A model generated the notes under the pieces. The model did no database searches, was not told the DNA's origin, and worked only from the letters and a program-made list of their open reading frames with translations. A program made the translations under genes and the position numbers. Of a stretch of 64,000 bases of DNA, positions 1 through 7,589 are shown piece after piece. The DNA comes from Streptomyces albireticuli. Lineage in GTDB: Bacteria; Actinomycetota; Actinomycetes; Streptomycetales; Streptomycetaceae. Where the stretch lies: assembly GCF_021228125.1 (NCBI RefSeq), contig NZ_JAJQQS010000007.1, forward strand, positions 322,744-386,743, given 5' to 3'. Numbering within the stretch: position 1 is the stretch's first letter; the number at the start of each line of letters is the position of its first letter.

Positions 1-858
1 GTTCATGACGTATCCGCGGGCGGTGTTGCTCAGCCCCAGCCGCACCCCGCTGATCACGTACGGGGCGGTGCCGTCGTCCCCCGCGCCCGCGAACCGCGCG
101 CTGGCGAACAGCTGCCGGCCGGTGTCGACCGAGACCCGGTAGAAGCGCGTCTCGCCGGGGCGGAGTTCGTCCTTCCAGGCCCCGGCCCGGATCTCCGCCG
201 CGTCGTTGAACCCGGAGCCTCCGACGACCTCCGCAGCCGTGCGGCGCGACCGGGGCGGAGGCTGTGAGCTCCAGGCTCCGGAGGACGTCGCGGCGTCTTC
301 GGGCCGCGCCGCCGGCCCCGTCTCGTACCGCAGCTCGACGGGCACGGCCGCCGTGTCCCCGCCCGCCGCGTCGCCCCGCCGCACCACGAAGCGGTACGTG
401 CCCGCGGCGCCGCAGGGCGCGCCCTGCCGGACCACCCGCTCCGCGTAGTCGGCGACGGGATAGGCGCCGCCCGCCGACAGGAACGTACGGTGCCGGCCGG
501 CCCCGCACGGGGTGCCGGCCGCGTCCTCCAGGACCACGTCGATGCCGTCCCGCGTGCCCATCGTGGCACCGGGCCGGGGCACGGCCACCGCCGAGACGTA
601 GGCGCTGGAACCGGCGTCCAGCTCGACGCTGTAGTACTTGCGCTCGCCGGGCCTGACGCTGTCCGTGTACGTGGCGGAGCCCGGCCTCAGTAACGGCCCG
701 CCGGTGGCGCTCCCGGAGCCGCGGACCTCCTGCGCGCCCGGCGCCATCCGGTAGACCGGCACGGCGCCCGCGCCCCTGCCCTGCCCGGCCGCCCCGGCGC
801 TCCCGGCCGCCGCCAGCACCCCCAGCGCGGCCGTTCCGACGAGCCAGCAGCCCCTCAT
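1..858 (-). CDS. Secreted protein of unknown function (3' end beyond window)
   Basis: The visible 286 codons begin with a signal peptide (Arg-3 then an Ala/Leu/Val core ending near residue 25) and run off the window in frame. The mature part has two similar beta-sandwich-like segments, each with a motif of the form RPGE-(K/T)-(Y/F)-Y-x-V-x-(L/V)-D-(A/T)-G (around residues 70-85 and 245-260). This motif resembles the pre-peptidase C-terminal type of extracellular domain; that link is inference. The start ATG overlaps the stop of the upstream AbiEi-like gene by four bases (ATGA, 855-858), so the two are probably co-translated. It lies at the distal end of a Tad pilus operon and may act at the cell surface. 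I do not recognise the family. Confidence 0.7.
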   Translation of the reverse strand, partial: MRGCWLVGTAALGVLAAAGSAGAAGQGRGAGAVPVYRMAPGAQEVRGSGSATGGPLLRPGSATYTDSVRPGERKYYSVELDAGSSAYVSAVAVPRPGATMGTRDGIDVVLEDAAGTPCGAGRHRTFLSAGGAYPVADYAERVVRQGAPCGAAGTYRFVVRRGDAAGGDTAAVPVELRYETGPAARPEDAATSSGAWSSQPPPRSRRTAAEVVGGSGFNDAAEIRAGAWKDELRPGETRFYRVSVDTGRQLFASARFAGAGDDGTAPYVISGVRLGLSNTARGYVMN

Positions 859-1853
859 CTCCCGCCTCCCTCAGCAGTCCCCGGCCTCAGCGGTGCCCCA
901 TCCTGCCCTGCGGTGCGCGGCGGGCGCGAGGGTTCCGCACGGAGGCCGGCGAGGGCCGCCTCGATGGTGCGGACGGTGAGCCTGGGGCGGTGGAAGACGT
1001 CGTCGCGGGTGAAGCGGAGGAGCCGCCGGAGCTCCGGGCAGCCGGCCAGGTCGTTGAAGCGCATCGTGTCGTTCTGGTGGGCCGCCCGGCTGCCGTGCCA
1101 GGTGAAGCCCTCGATCTCGACGCCCAGCCCCTCCGCACGGAAGAGGAAGTCCAGCCGCGCCGTCCTGCCGCGCGCCGTGACCACCTCGGCCTGCGACTCC
1201 GGCCGGAGTCCGGCGCCGCGCATCTCCAGCCGTGCCTTGGTCTCCGCCGGGGAGCCGCATCCGGCGTCCGTGAGCGCGAGGGCCCGCCGCGCCCGGCGCG
1301 TGCCGGGGCGGCGCGAGGAGGCGGCCAGGGAGGCCTCGACCTCGCCGGTGTCCACCGCGCCCCGGGCGAGCGCGGAGTCCGCGGCGATGACGCCCTCCTC
1401 CAGGGGGAGCGTCCGCAGCAGGTCGCAGACCGTCCGCACGGGTGTCGTGACGCGTACCCCGGCGACGGCGGTGACCTCCTCCTCGGCCACCGGGATCCCG
1501 TGCACCACGGCCCCCGCGGCCCGCCGCCCCCGGCCGGGCGCGGTCAGCTCCGCGCCGTACGGCCGCAGCAGCGCGATGCCGTGGGCCGCGGCGGCCGAGC
1601 TGTGGCTGGCCACCAGCTCGGGGTGGCGCAGCTGCCAGGCGCGCAGCCGCAGCGGCAGGTCGACCACCCGCCCGGGCTCCGCCCAGGCCCCCGGGAGGAT
1701 CCGGCTCCAGCCCGCCCGCCGCAGCGACCGGGCCACCCCGTCCGCCCGCAGCCCGGCGCCGGCGGCCTGCGCGGCCAGCACGATCCCGCCCTGTGCGGCG
1801 GCCACTTCGCGCAGCCTCCGCTGATCCGCCCTCATCGCCCCAGGAGACCGCAC
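855..1853 (-). CDS. AbiEi-like N-terminus fused to DUF559 nuclease-like domain
   Basis: 332 residues. The N-terminal part (about 1-75) resembles the winged-helix AbiEi antitoxin-like domain with its phrase about a GWSRILPGAW turn. The C-terminal part (about 225-310) has the DUF559/very-short-patch-repair endonuclease look: a hydrophobic strand with V-E-I-E-G-F-x-W-H, then R-F-N-D and an R-F-T-R-D-D-V strand. Such fusions are common and mostly uncharacterised in actinobacteria. No toxin partner (AbiEii nucleotidyltransferase) is adjacent, so a toxin-antitoxin role is not supported. It begins 60 nt after the OmpA-domain gene and overlaps the next gene by ATGA. An alternative start is the ATG at 1835. 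Confidence 0.7.
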   Translation of the reverse strand: MRSPGAMRADQRRLREVAAAQGGIVLAAQAAGAGLRADGVARSLRRAGWSRILPGAWAEPGRVVDLPLRLRAWQLRHPELVASHSSAAAAHGIALLRPYGAELTAPGRGRRAAGAVVHGIPVAEEEVTAVAGVRVTTPVRTVCDLLRTLPLEEGVIAADSALARGAVDTGEVEASLAASSRRPGTRRARRALALTDAGCGSPAETKARLEMRGAGLRPESQAEVVTARGRTARLDFLFRAEGLGVEIEGFTWHGSRAAHQNDTMRFNDLAGCPELRRLLRFTRDDVFHRPRLTVRTIEAALAGLRAEPSRPPRTAGQDGAPLRPGTAEGGGR

Positions 1854-1913
1854 CCGCCCGGCATCGCGCGAGCCCTGTGGATAACCCCCGCCGCCCGTAC
1901 GGGTGACGGGCGT

Positions 1914-2543
1914 TCAGCCGCGCCGCGGGAAGCTGACCTCCACCCGCCGGTTCTTCCGGCGCCCCTCCTCGGTGGCGTTGTCGGCGATCGGGAACAGCTC
2001 GCCGTAGCCGCGGATCTGGTAGCTGACGCCGGACGAGCCGACGTTCTCGGCCAGTTGCCGCTGGACCGCGTTGGCACGCTCCTTGGACAGGGCGACGCCG
2101 TGGGCGGTGGAGCCGAGGTTGTCGGTGAAGCCGAAGACCCTCAGGGTGGTGGCGCGCTGCTTGGTGACCTCGTCCGCGATGGCCCGGATCTTCGAGTGGG
2201 CGTCCGTGCCGAGGGAGGCGCTGTCCTTGTCGAAGAGGACCTCGGCCTGGAGGGCGAAGGTGACGGCGACGTTGGTGTCCTCGCGGCGCTCGTCGCCGTC
2301 GCCCGTCTCGACCACGGACTTGATGTCGAGGACCCGCCCGGGGGCCAGTTCGGCGCCGGAGCGCATCTTCAGGTCGGGGTCCTTACGGTCGATCCGCACC
2401 GGCGGGGACGTGTCGGCGGCGCTGCCGGGACCGCTGTCCGCGCGGGCGGTGACGGCGGGCGCGGTGGCGGCCAGCATGGCGGTGGTCACGGCCGCCGCGG
2501 CGGCGGCGCGGCGGATCGCCCGGGGCGTCACGGCCTGCCTCAT
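1914..2543 (-). CDS. Secreted OmpA-family peptidoglycan-binding protein
   Basis: 209 residues: an N-terminal signal peptide (Arg-rich n-region, long Ala-rich core ending near residue 35), a linker with an AF-x-L-x-A-x-V-L-F-D strand, and a C-terminal OmpA domain. That domain carries the hallmark G-F-T-D-N (Asp ligand for diaminopimelate) and L-S-x-x-R-A-x-A-V-x-x-x-L (Arg ligand) segments and ends with R-R-V-E-V. The start ATG at 2543 overlaps the stop of the lipoprotein gene by four bases (ATGA). In diderms such domains tie outer-membrane proteins to the wall; in this monoderm it more likely anchors the secreted protein, and perhaps the pilus, to peptidoglycan (inference). Confidence 0.85.
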   Translation of the reverse strand: MRQAVTPRAIRRAAAAAAVTTAMLAATAPAVTARADSGPGSAADTSPPVRIDRKDPDLKMRSGAELAPGRVLDIKSVVETGDGDERREDTNVAVTFALQAEVLFDKDSASLGTDAHSKIRAIADEVTKQRATTLRVFGFTDNLGSTAHGVALSKERANAVQRQLAENVGSSGVSYQIRGYGELFPIADNATEEGRRKNRRVEVSFPRRG

Positions 2544-3136
2544 CCCGAGATCCGCACACGGACGGACGGCATGGTCGGCAGCTGGAAGTCGACGGCCGTG
2601 ACGCTCTCGGGCGGCGCCGGGAACTGCGCGAAGACCGGCCGGCTCTCCTTGGGCTTGATGTTGGTCAGGCCCGTGCTGCACAGACATTCGCCGTCGGTGT
2701 CCCGGAGCACCAGATAGCGCTTCTTGCTGGAGCCGTCGACGAGCGAGGCGCCGGAGAGGGAGGAGCGGGACTTCATCTCCGTCTCCTTGGAGAGCCAGTG
2801 GATGGCGTTGAAGGGCTTCTGGCCGCGGTTGGTCAGCGTGCCGTCGACCGTCACGAAGCCGCCGTCGTCCCGCCGGGCGGAGGTGAGGGTGATGACGACG
2901 CCGTCCGGCCCCTTCATCTCACCTATCGCCCCGGCCGCCGGGGGCGACGCGTCCGCGCCGTCCGACGCCTCCCCCTTCCCCGCCTTGCCGCGCGGGGTGG
3001 CCGAGGATCCGGCCGCGCCGGAGTCGTCCGACGCGTCGTCGCCTCCGCCGCAGCCCGCGGCGGTCAGGGTCAGGGCGGCCGCGAGCGCCGCCGCGGCGGC
3101 GCCTCTGCGGGCCTTCGTCGTGTGCCGCATGCTCAT
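2540..3136 (-). CDS. Lipoprotein of the Tad operon tail
   Basis: 198 residues with a lipoprotein signal peptide: positively charged start, Ala/Leu core and lipobox LTAAGC with Cys at residue 29. A Gly/Ser/Asp-rich flexible linker (about 30-75) follows, then a beta-rich domain beginning near residue 76 (V-V-I-T-L-T-S-A-R-R, T-L-T-N-R-G) that resembles DUF4352-like immunoglobulin folds of extracellular proteins. The pair C-x-C near residue 152 could form a disulfide. The gene overlaps the OmpA-domain gene by four bases and follows the TadG-like gene after 154 nt. It is probably exported with the pilus components; its exact role is unknown. Confidence 0.8.
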   Translation of the reverse strand: MSMRHTTKARRGAAAAALAAALTLTAAGCGGGDDASDDSGAAGSSATPRGKAGKGEASDGADASPPAAGAIGEMKGPDGVVITLTSARRDDGGFVTVDGTLTNRGQKPFNAIHWLSKETEMKSRSSLSGASLVDGSSKKRYLVLRDTDGECLCSTGLTNIKPKESRPVFAQFPAPPESVTAVDFQLPTMPSVRVRISG

Positions 3137-3290
3137 GGGTCGCGTTCCTTCGTTCGTCGCCGGGCGGGCGGGATCGTCAACGTCAGGCGGCCGGTCCGGG
3201 CGGACGGGCCGGTCGGGCCGGTCGTACGGAGGGGTCGGACGGGCCGGTCGTACGGAGGGGTCGAGGTCGGTCGGTGCGGTCCGCCTTCCG
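3137..3290. other. Gap between TadG-like and lipoprotein genes with short direct repeats
   Basis: This 154-nt gap within the operon holds near-repeats of GGTCGGACGGGCCGGTCGTA (about 3205-3260) and no gene. No strong promoter hexamers were recognised, so the lipoprotein and OmpA genes may be read through from upstream. Confidence 0.4.
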
Positions 3291-4013
3291 TCAGTCCGCC
3301 AGGCGGACCGCGAAGAGCGCCCGGGCCGCGCGCGCGAGGTCGCCGGGGCGCGCCGGGTCGATCGTCACGACCTCGCCGCCGCACACGATCTCGACGGGCG
3401 CCGGGCGGCCGGGGGACGGCGTTCCCGAAGGCCCGGGCGACACCCCGCCCGAAGGCCGGGGCGACGGCTCCCCGGCGGGCCGACCGGCGGCACAGCGCGG
3501 TTCGACCACGGCCCGCGCGGTCGCCGTCGCGTGGGTGTCCTCGGTGCCCGGGACGACGGACCGGCCGACGGGATCGGTGGCCCTTACGGTGACGGTGAAG
3601 GCGGCGGGCAGGCCGCCGTCCGGCGGTTCGCAGTCGCCCACCAGACCGGCGCCGTTGAGGGTCGCGTACGAGGCGGCCGCGCCGCAGGCGGCGTCGGGCG
3701 AGCCGGCGCGGCCGGTCAGCCAGTCCGTCCACGCGGCGTTCGCGCCGCCGCCTGTCGGATCGCCCGCCAGGTCGCCCGTAAGGCCGCCCAGGGCGGTCAG
3801 GAGGCCGGTGCGGAGCTGGTCGCGGTAGCTCTGGGCCGCGGCGAGGGCGGCGGCGTCGGCGGCCGTCTGGGCGCCGTTCTTGTCGGCCCCCGCCCTGCCC
3901 ACGGCGAAGAACGCGAGCGCGAGGAAGAGCAGGCCCGCCACGGCCGTGAGGTAGACCGGGAACGCCTGCCCCGTGTCGCCCGCCGCGCGGCGGCGTGCCG
4001 TCCGGCCGGTCAG
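3291..4013 (-). CDS. TadG-like pilus assembly protein, probable CTG start
   Basis: 240 residues if begun at CTG 4013-4011. It has a short basic N-terminus with D-T-G-Q-A-F-P-V-Y-L, one transmembrane helix (about 22-42), then N-G-A-Q-T-A-A-D-A-A-A-L-A-A-A, the usual actinobacterial TadG-like signature. The exported part has a Pro/Ser/Gly-rich stretch near residue 200. No ATG, GTG or TTG exists in frame between the preceding in-frame region and the membrane helix. A CTG overlapping the Flp stop as CTGA fits the ATGA/GTGA coupling used elsewhere in this operon. TadG-type proteins are minor pilus or membrane components of Tad secretion. The first in-frame GTG falls inside the membrane helix and would destroy it. 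Confidence 0.75.
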   Translation of the reverse strand: MTGRTARRRAAGDTGQAFPVYLTAVAGLLFLALAFFAVGRAGADKNGAQTAADAAALAAAQSYRDQLRTGLLTALGGLTGDLAGDPTGGGANAAWTDWLTGRAGSPDAACGAAASYATLNGAGLVGDCEPPDGGLPAAFTVTVRATDPVGRSVVPGTEDTHATATARAVVEPRCAAGRPAGEPSPRPSGGVSPGPSGTPSPGRPAPVEIVCGGEVVTIDPARPGDLARAARALFAVRLAD

Positions 4014-4174
4014 CCGCTGGTCACTTCGGTGATCTTGTCGGAGATGGCGCTCGCGATCGCGCTGCCGAAGTCGGTCCGGGTCAGCACGAGGACGATCGCC
4101 ACCACGACGGCGATGATGCCCAGATACTCGATCGCGGTCTGGCCGCGGTCGTTTCCCAAGAAGCGCTTGCCCAT
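4010..4174 (-). CDS. flp: Flp/Fap-type IVb pilin
   Basis: 54 residues. It begins MGKRFLGNDRG, followed by Q-T-A-I-E-Y and a hydrophobic stretch to about residue 31, then a short polar tail ending V-T-S-G. The G/QTAIEY segment is exactly the Flp prepilin cleavage motif (Gly at -1, Glu at +5, Tyr at +6), and the length is typical of Flp major pilins. The ribosome site GGAGGGG lies 7 nt before the ATG. It sits between tadC (228 nt upstream) and the TadG-like gene (4-nt overlap), as expected for the structural subunit. The cleaving prepilin peptidase is not in this window. It is short enough to be missed by standard gene callers. Confidence 0.92.
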   Translation of the reverse strand: MGKRFLGNDRGQTAIEYLGIIAVVVAIVLVLTRTDFGSAIASAISDKITEVTSG

Positions 4175-4402
4175 CGTCTTCCCCTCCATCGGCGGCCGGC
4201 CCCGGCGGATCCGGTAGCTCCGTCCCCGTGACGCCGCTCACGGCACAAGAAAAGTACGCCGGAACAGCAGTGGCGGAACAGGGCACACGACGCGATACCT
4301 CACCCTTCAGGGGGAGTTGACACGCAGGACACCCGGCAGGCCCCCGCATCGCTACCCCCACGCACACCGTCCCACCCCCGCGCCCCACCGGCTTCACCCC
4401 TC
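4175..4402 (-). promoter_or_regulatory. Intergenic leader upstream of flp
   Basis: A 228-nt gap, by far the longest inside the otherwise tightly packed pilus operon. It contains the strong flp ribosome site (GGAGGGG, about 4182-4188). An internal promoter or mRNA-processing site allowing higher pilin expression is likely by analogy with other major pilin genes, but I could not identify convincing -35/-10 hexamers. Confidence 0.4.
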
Positions 4403-5290
4403 TCATTTCCCCATGAGGGAGCCGAAGTCCGTCCCCGACCCCAGGAAGAACCCCGCCACCAGCAGGATCATCGTCCCGGGCACCATGAACGTGGTGATCA
4501 CGACGGTGGCCTTGGGGACGGCGCGCGCCGCACGGCGGCGCGCCTGCTGCGCATCGGTGCGACGCATATCGTCCGCGAGGGCGATCAGGGTGTCGACGAT
4601 CGGCGCGCCCAGCTCCTCGCCCTGCTGGAGGGCGGTGACGAACTGGGCGACCTGCTCGGAGTCGTTGCGCCGCCGCAGCTCCTCGAAGGCCTGCCGGCGG
4701 CTGACGCCCATGTCCATCTGCCGCAGGGTGATCCGCAGTTCGTCCGCCCACGGCCCCTCGTACTTCTCCGAGACCCGGTCGAGGGCCTGCCGGAAGCTCA
4801 GCCCCGCGCTCACCACCACCGCGAGGACGTCCAGGAAGTCCGGCAGCGTCCGGTCGATCGCGTCCTTGCGCTCGCGCACCGCCGCCCAGATGCCGACCTC
4901 GATCCAGAACAGGCCGAAGGCGCCCAGCAGCAGCGCGAGGAGCACCTCACCGTCCAGCAGCATCACCAGCGCGCCGCCGAAGCCCAGGGCACCGTAGACC
5001 GCCCGTCGCGCCGCGTAGCGGTCGACGGTCAGGCCGCCCGGGTTCCCGGCCCGGTCGATGCGCCCGCGGACCTTCGCGACCCGCTTCTCACCCATCATCC
5101 GCAGCACCAGCGGCGCGTACCGCATGCCCAGCCGGTCGACCGCGGACCCCACGGCCGTGGTCCGGGTCGCGCCGACCTCCAGGGCCAGCGCCAGGTCGGC
5201 GGGCAGCCGCGCCTCGCTGCGCCAGAGGGCGACGCCCCCGCAGGCCCCGGCCACCGCCAGCGCGGCCAGCAGCCCCAGCAGAAGACCCAT
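4403..5290 (-). CDS. tadC: TadC-like inner-membrane platform protein
   Basis: 295 residues, T2SS-F (GspF/PilC) family. There is an N-terminal membrane helix (1-22), a pair of helices near 95-135, a cytoplasmic four-helix T2SSF domain (about 140-255) with the typical LPDFLDVLAVVVSAGLSFRQAL start, and a C-terminal helix (about 262-285). With TadB it forms the platform on which the CpaF ATPase acts to polymerise Flp. It is separated from tadB by 11 nt and read in the same operon. The end of the reading frame (L-M-G-K) matches other actinobacterial TadC proteins in length. Confidence 0.92.
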   Translation of the reverse strand: MGLLLGLLAALAVAGACGGVALWRSEARLPADLALALEVGATRTTAVGSAVDRLGMRYAPLVLRMMGEKRVAKVRGRIDRAGNPGGLTVDRYAARRAVYGALGFGGALVMLLDGEVLLALLLGAFGLFWIEVGIWAAVRERKDAIDRTLPDFLDVLAVVVSAGLSFRQALDRVSEKYEGPWADELRITLRQMDMGVSRRQAFEELRRRNDSEQVAQFVTALQQGEELGAPIVDTLIALADDMRRTDAQQARRRAARAVPKATVVITTFMVPGTMILLVAGFFLGSGTDFGSLMGK

Positions 5291-5301
5291 CTCCCCGCCC
5301 C

Positions 5302-6240
5302 TCAGACGTCGATCCTGGACAGCTTGCGGATGACGAGGAAGCCGACCCCGTAGAGGCAGAACGCCGCGACCACGGCCGCCTGCCCGAGGAAGCCGGAGGT
5401 CATCCGGTCGATCGACCCCGGCGCGATCCGGTCCATCAGCAACAGGGTGCCGATGCCCATCAACGGGACGACGTAGGCCGTGACGGTCACCTGGGACAGC
5501 TGTGTACGGACCTCACGGCGCGTCTCCTTCCGCTCCTCCAGCGTGCGGGTGAGGTTGCGCAGCGAGCTGACGACCGTACCGCCCGCCCGGTTCGACAGCA
5601 CCAGCGTCGTCACCAGCACCACCAGCTCGCGCGAGGGCAGCCGCTCGGCGAGCTCGCCGAGCGCGTCGTCCACCGAGTGCCCGACCGCGAGCTTGTCGGC
5701 GACCTTGGCGAGCTCCTCGCCCGCCGGGGCCTCCATCTCCTCCGCCGCCATGGCCAGCGCCGTGCGCAGGGCGAGGCCGGCCTGGGTGGCGTTGGCGAGG
5801 ATCCGGGAGAGCTCGGGCAGCTGATTGATGAACCGCTCGATCCGCTTTCGCCGCTGCCAGGTCAGGACCCCGGAGGCGGACCAGACCGCGACCCCGCCGG
5901 CCAGCGGCCCGAAGAAGGGCGCCAGGGCGCCGGCCGCCACCAGCCACAGACCGGCCGCCGCCGTGACCGTGCCGACCGCGAACTCGGCCGGGGTGACGTC
6001 CAGGCCGGTCGACGCGAGCCGCCGCTCCAGGCGGCGCCCCGCGCGCGTCGCCCGCAGCCGCCGGTCGAGTCCGGCGAAGTGCCGCGGCCGGCCCGCGGGC
6101 GGCAGGGCGGGGGCGTCGGACAGCCGGTCGACCAGGGCCCTGCGCTGCGCCCGGCCCGCCGCGTACACCAGCAGGCCCGCGATGCCGAGGGCGCAGGCCA
6201 GCAGGGTGGCTCCGACCGTAAGGGTGACGAGTCCGTCCAT
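5302..6240 (-). CDS. tadB: TadB-like inner-membrane platform protein
   Basis: 312 residues, T2SS-F family. It has an N-terminal membrane helix (about 5-28), a basic linker, two helices near 85-125, the cytoplasmic T2SSF helical domain (about 145-260, with INQLPELSRILANATQAGL and an E-E-R-K-E-T-R-R-E-V-R stretch), and two C-terminal helices. It pairs with TadC as the membrane platform of the Flp pilus machine. It starts 5 nt after the CpaF stop, so it is almost certainly co-translated with the ATPase. Confidence 0.92.
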   Translation of the reverse strand: MDGLVTLTVGATLLACALGIAGLLVYAAGRAQRRALVDRLSDAPALPPAGRPRHFAGLDRRLRATRAGRRLERRLASTGLDVTPAEFAVGTVTAAAGLWLVAAGALAPFFGPLAGGVAVWSASGVLTWQRRKRIERFINQLPELSRILANATQAGLALRTALAMAAEEMEAPAGEELAKVADKLAVGHSVDDALGELAERLPSRELVVLVTTLVLSNRAGGTVVSSLRNLTRTLEERKETRREVRTQLSQVTVTAYVVPLMGIGTLLLMDRIAPGSIDRMTSGFLGQAAVVAAFCLYGVGFLVIRKLSRIDV

Positions 6241-6245
6241 GGCGG

Positions 6246-7589
6246 CTACCTCTGCCTCGCCTCTCGGAGGGTGAGATCGGTCGGGAAGGCCGCGACGCCG
6301 AAGGCCGGCGGTACGGACTCGTCGGCCATCCGCAGCCGTTCCGCGACGCGTTCGGGCACGGGGAAGCAGGAGAACGCGCCGCGCACGATGCGGTCCGAGT
6401 CCATCGGCCGGGCGTCGAAGCGGCAGACGGTGGCCAGCCGGTAGTCCTCGCGGCCGTGCGAGTCGAGGAGGGCGATCTCGGCGACCCGCCGGCTGCCGTC
6501 GGCCTGCCGGGTGAGCTGGATCAGGCAGTCGACGGCGCTGTTGATCTGGTCCCGCAGCGCCTCGTAGGGGATCTTCACCTCGGACATGGACGCGAGCGTC
6601 TGGAGCCGCATCAGCGCGTCCTCGGCGCTGTTGGCGTGGACGGTGGCGAGAGAGCCGTCGTGGCCGGTGGACATGGCCTGGAGCATGTCGAGGGTCTCGC
6701 CGCCGCGCACCTCGCCGACAATGATGCGATCGGGGCGCATGCGCAGGGAGTTGCGTACGAGGTCGCGGATGGTGATCCGGCCCTTGCCCTCGACGTTGGG
6801 CGGCCGCGATTCGAGGCGGATGACGTGCGCCTGTTGCAGCTGGAGCTCGGCGGCGTCCTCCACGGTGATGATGCGCTCCCCCTCGGGGATCAGCCCGGAG
6901 AGCGCGTTGAGCAGCGTGGTCTTGCCGGAGCCGGTGGGCCCGGAGACCACCACGTTGAACTTCGCCCGGACGAGCGCGGAGAGCAGCAGCAGCATCCGCT
7001 CGTCCAGCGTGCCCATGCCGATCAGTTCGGGGAGGGTGTACGCGCGGGGGAAGCGGCGGATGGTCAGCGTCGCGCCGTTGAGCGCCAGCGGCGGGATGAT
7101 GACGTTGACGCGCTCACCGCTGGGCAGCCGGGCGTCGACCATCGGATTCGACTCGTCCACCCGGCGGTTGACGGTCGACACGATCCGCTCGATGGTCTGC
7201 ATCAGCTGCTCGTGCGAGGCGAAGCGGACGGGCACGAGCTCGACCCGGCCGGCCCGCTCGACGAAGATCTGATCGGGGCCGTTGACCATGATCTCGGTGA
7301 TCGAGGGGTCCTCCAGCAGCGGTTCGAGGACGCCGAGGCCCAGCGCCTCGTCGACGACGCTGCGGATCAGCCGGTCGCGCTCGGCCGTGGAGAGCACCGG
7401 GCCCTCCCGGCTGATGATGTGCCCGAGGACGCGCTCCAGACGGCTGCGGCGCTCACCGGCCGCGAGCGCGGACATCTCGGCGAGGTCGATCTCCTCCAGC
7501 AGCTTGGCGCGGTAGACGGGCACGAGGTGGCCCGGCTCCCGGCCGTCCGGCGGCGCTTCCGGGGCGACGATCCGGGCCCGCAGGCTCAT
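6246..7589 (-). CDS. cpaF: CpaF/TadA secretion ATPase
   Basis: 447 residues, GspE/VirB11-type AAA+ ATPase that powers pilin assembly at the cytoplasmic face. An N-terminal domain (1-150) is followed by the Walker A motif GPTGSGKT (217-224), an Asp box (T-V-E-D-A-A-E-L, 242-249), Walker B (R-I-I-V-G-E-V, 288-294) and a His box (T-G-H-D-G-S-L-A-T-V-H-A-N, 308-320). All motifs expected for catalysis are intact. Its ATG overlaps the stop of the upstream TadE gene by four bases. It is the most confidently assigned member of the pilus operon. Confidence 0.97.
   Translation of the reverse strand: MSLRARIVAPEAPPDGREPGHLVPVYRAKLLEEIDLAEMSALAAGERRSRLERVLGHIISREGPVLSTAERDRLIRSVVDEALGLGVLEPLLEDPSITEIMVNGPDQIFVERAGRVELVPVRFASHEQLMQTIERIVSTVNRRVDESNPMVDARLPSGERVNVIIPPLALNGATLTIRRFPRAYTLPELIGMGTLDERMLLLLSALVRAKFNVVVSGPTGSGKTTLLNALSGLIPEGERIITVEDAAELQLQQAHVIRLESRPPNVEGKGRITIRDLVRNSLRMRPDRIIVGEVRGGETLDMLQAMSTGHDGSLATVHANSAEDALMRLQTLASMSEVKIPYEALRDQINSAVDCLIQLTRQADGSRRVAEIALLDSHGREDYRLATVCRFDARPMDSDRIVRGAFSCFPVPERVAERLRMADESVPPAFGVAAFPTDLTLREARQR

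Noticed and set aside
855..1853. Complete type IV toxin-antitoxin system
   Set aside because: Only the AbiEi-like N-terminal domain is seen, fused to DUF559; no AbiEii-type nucleotidyltransferase toxin lies next to it.
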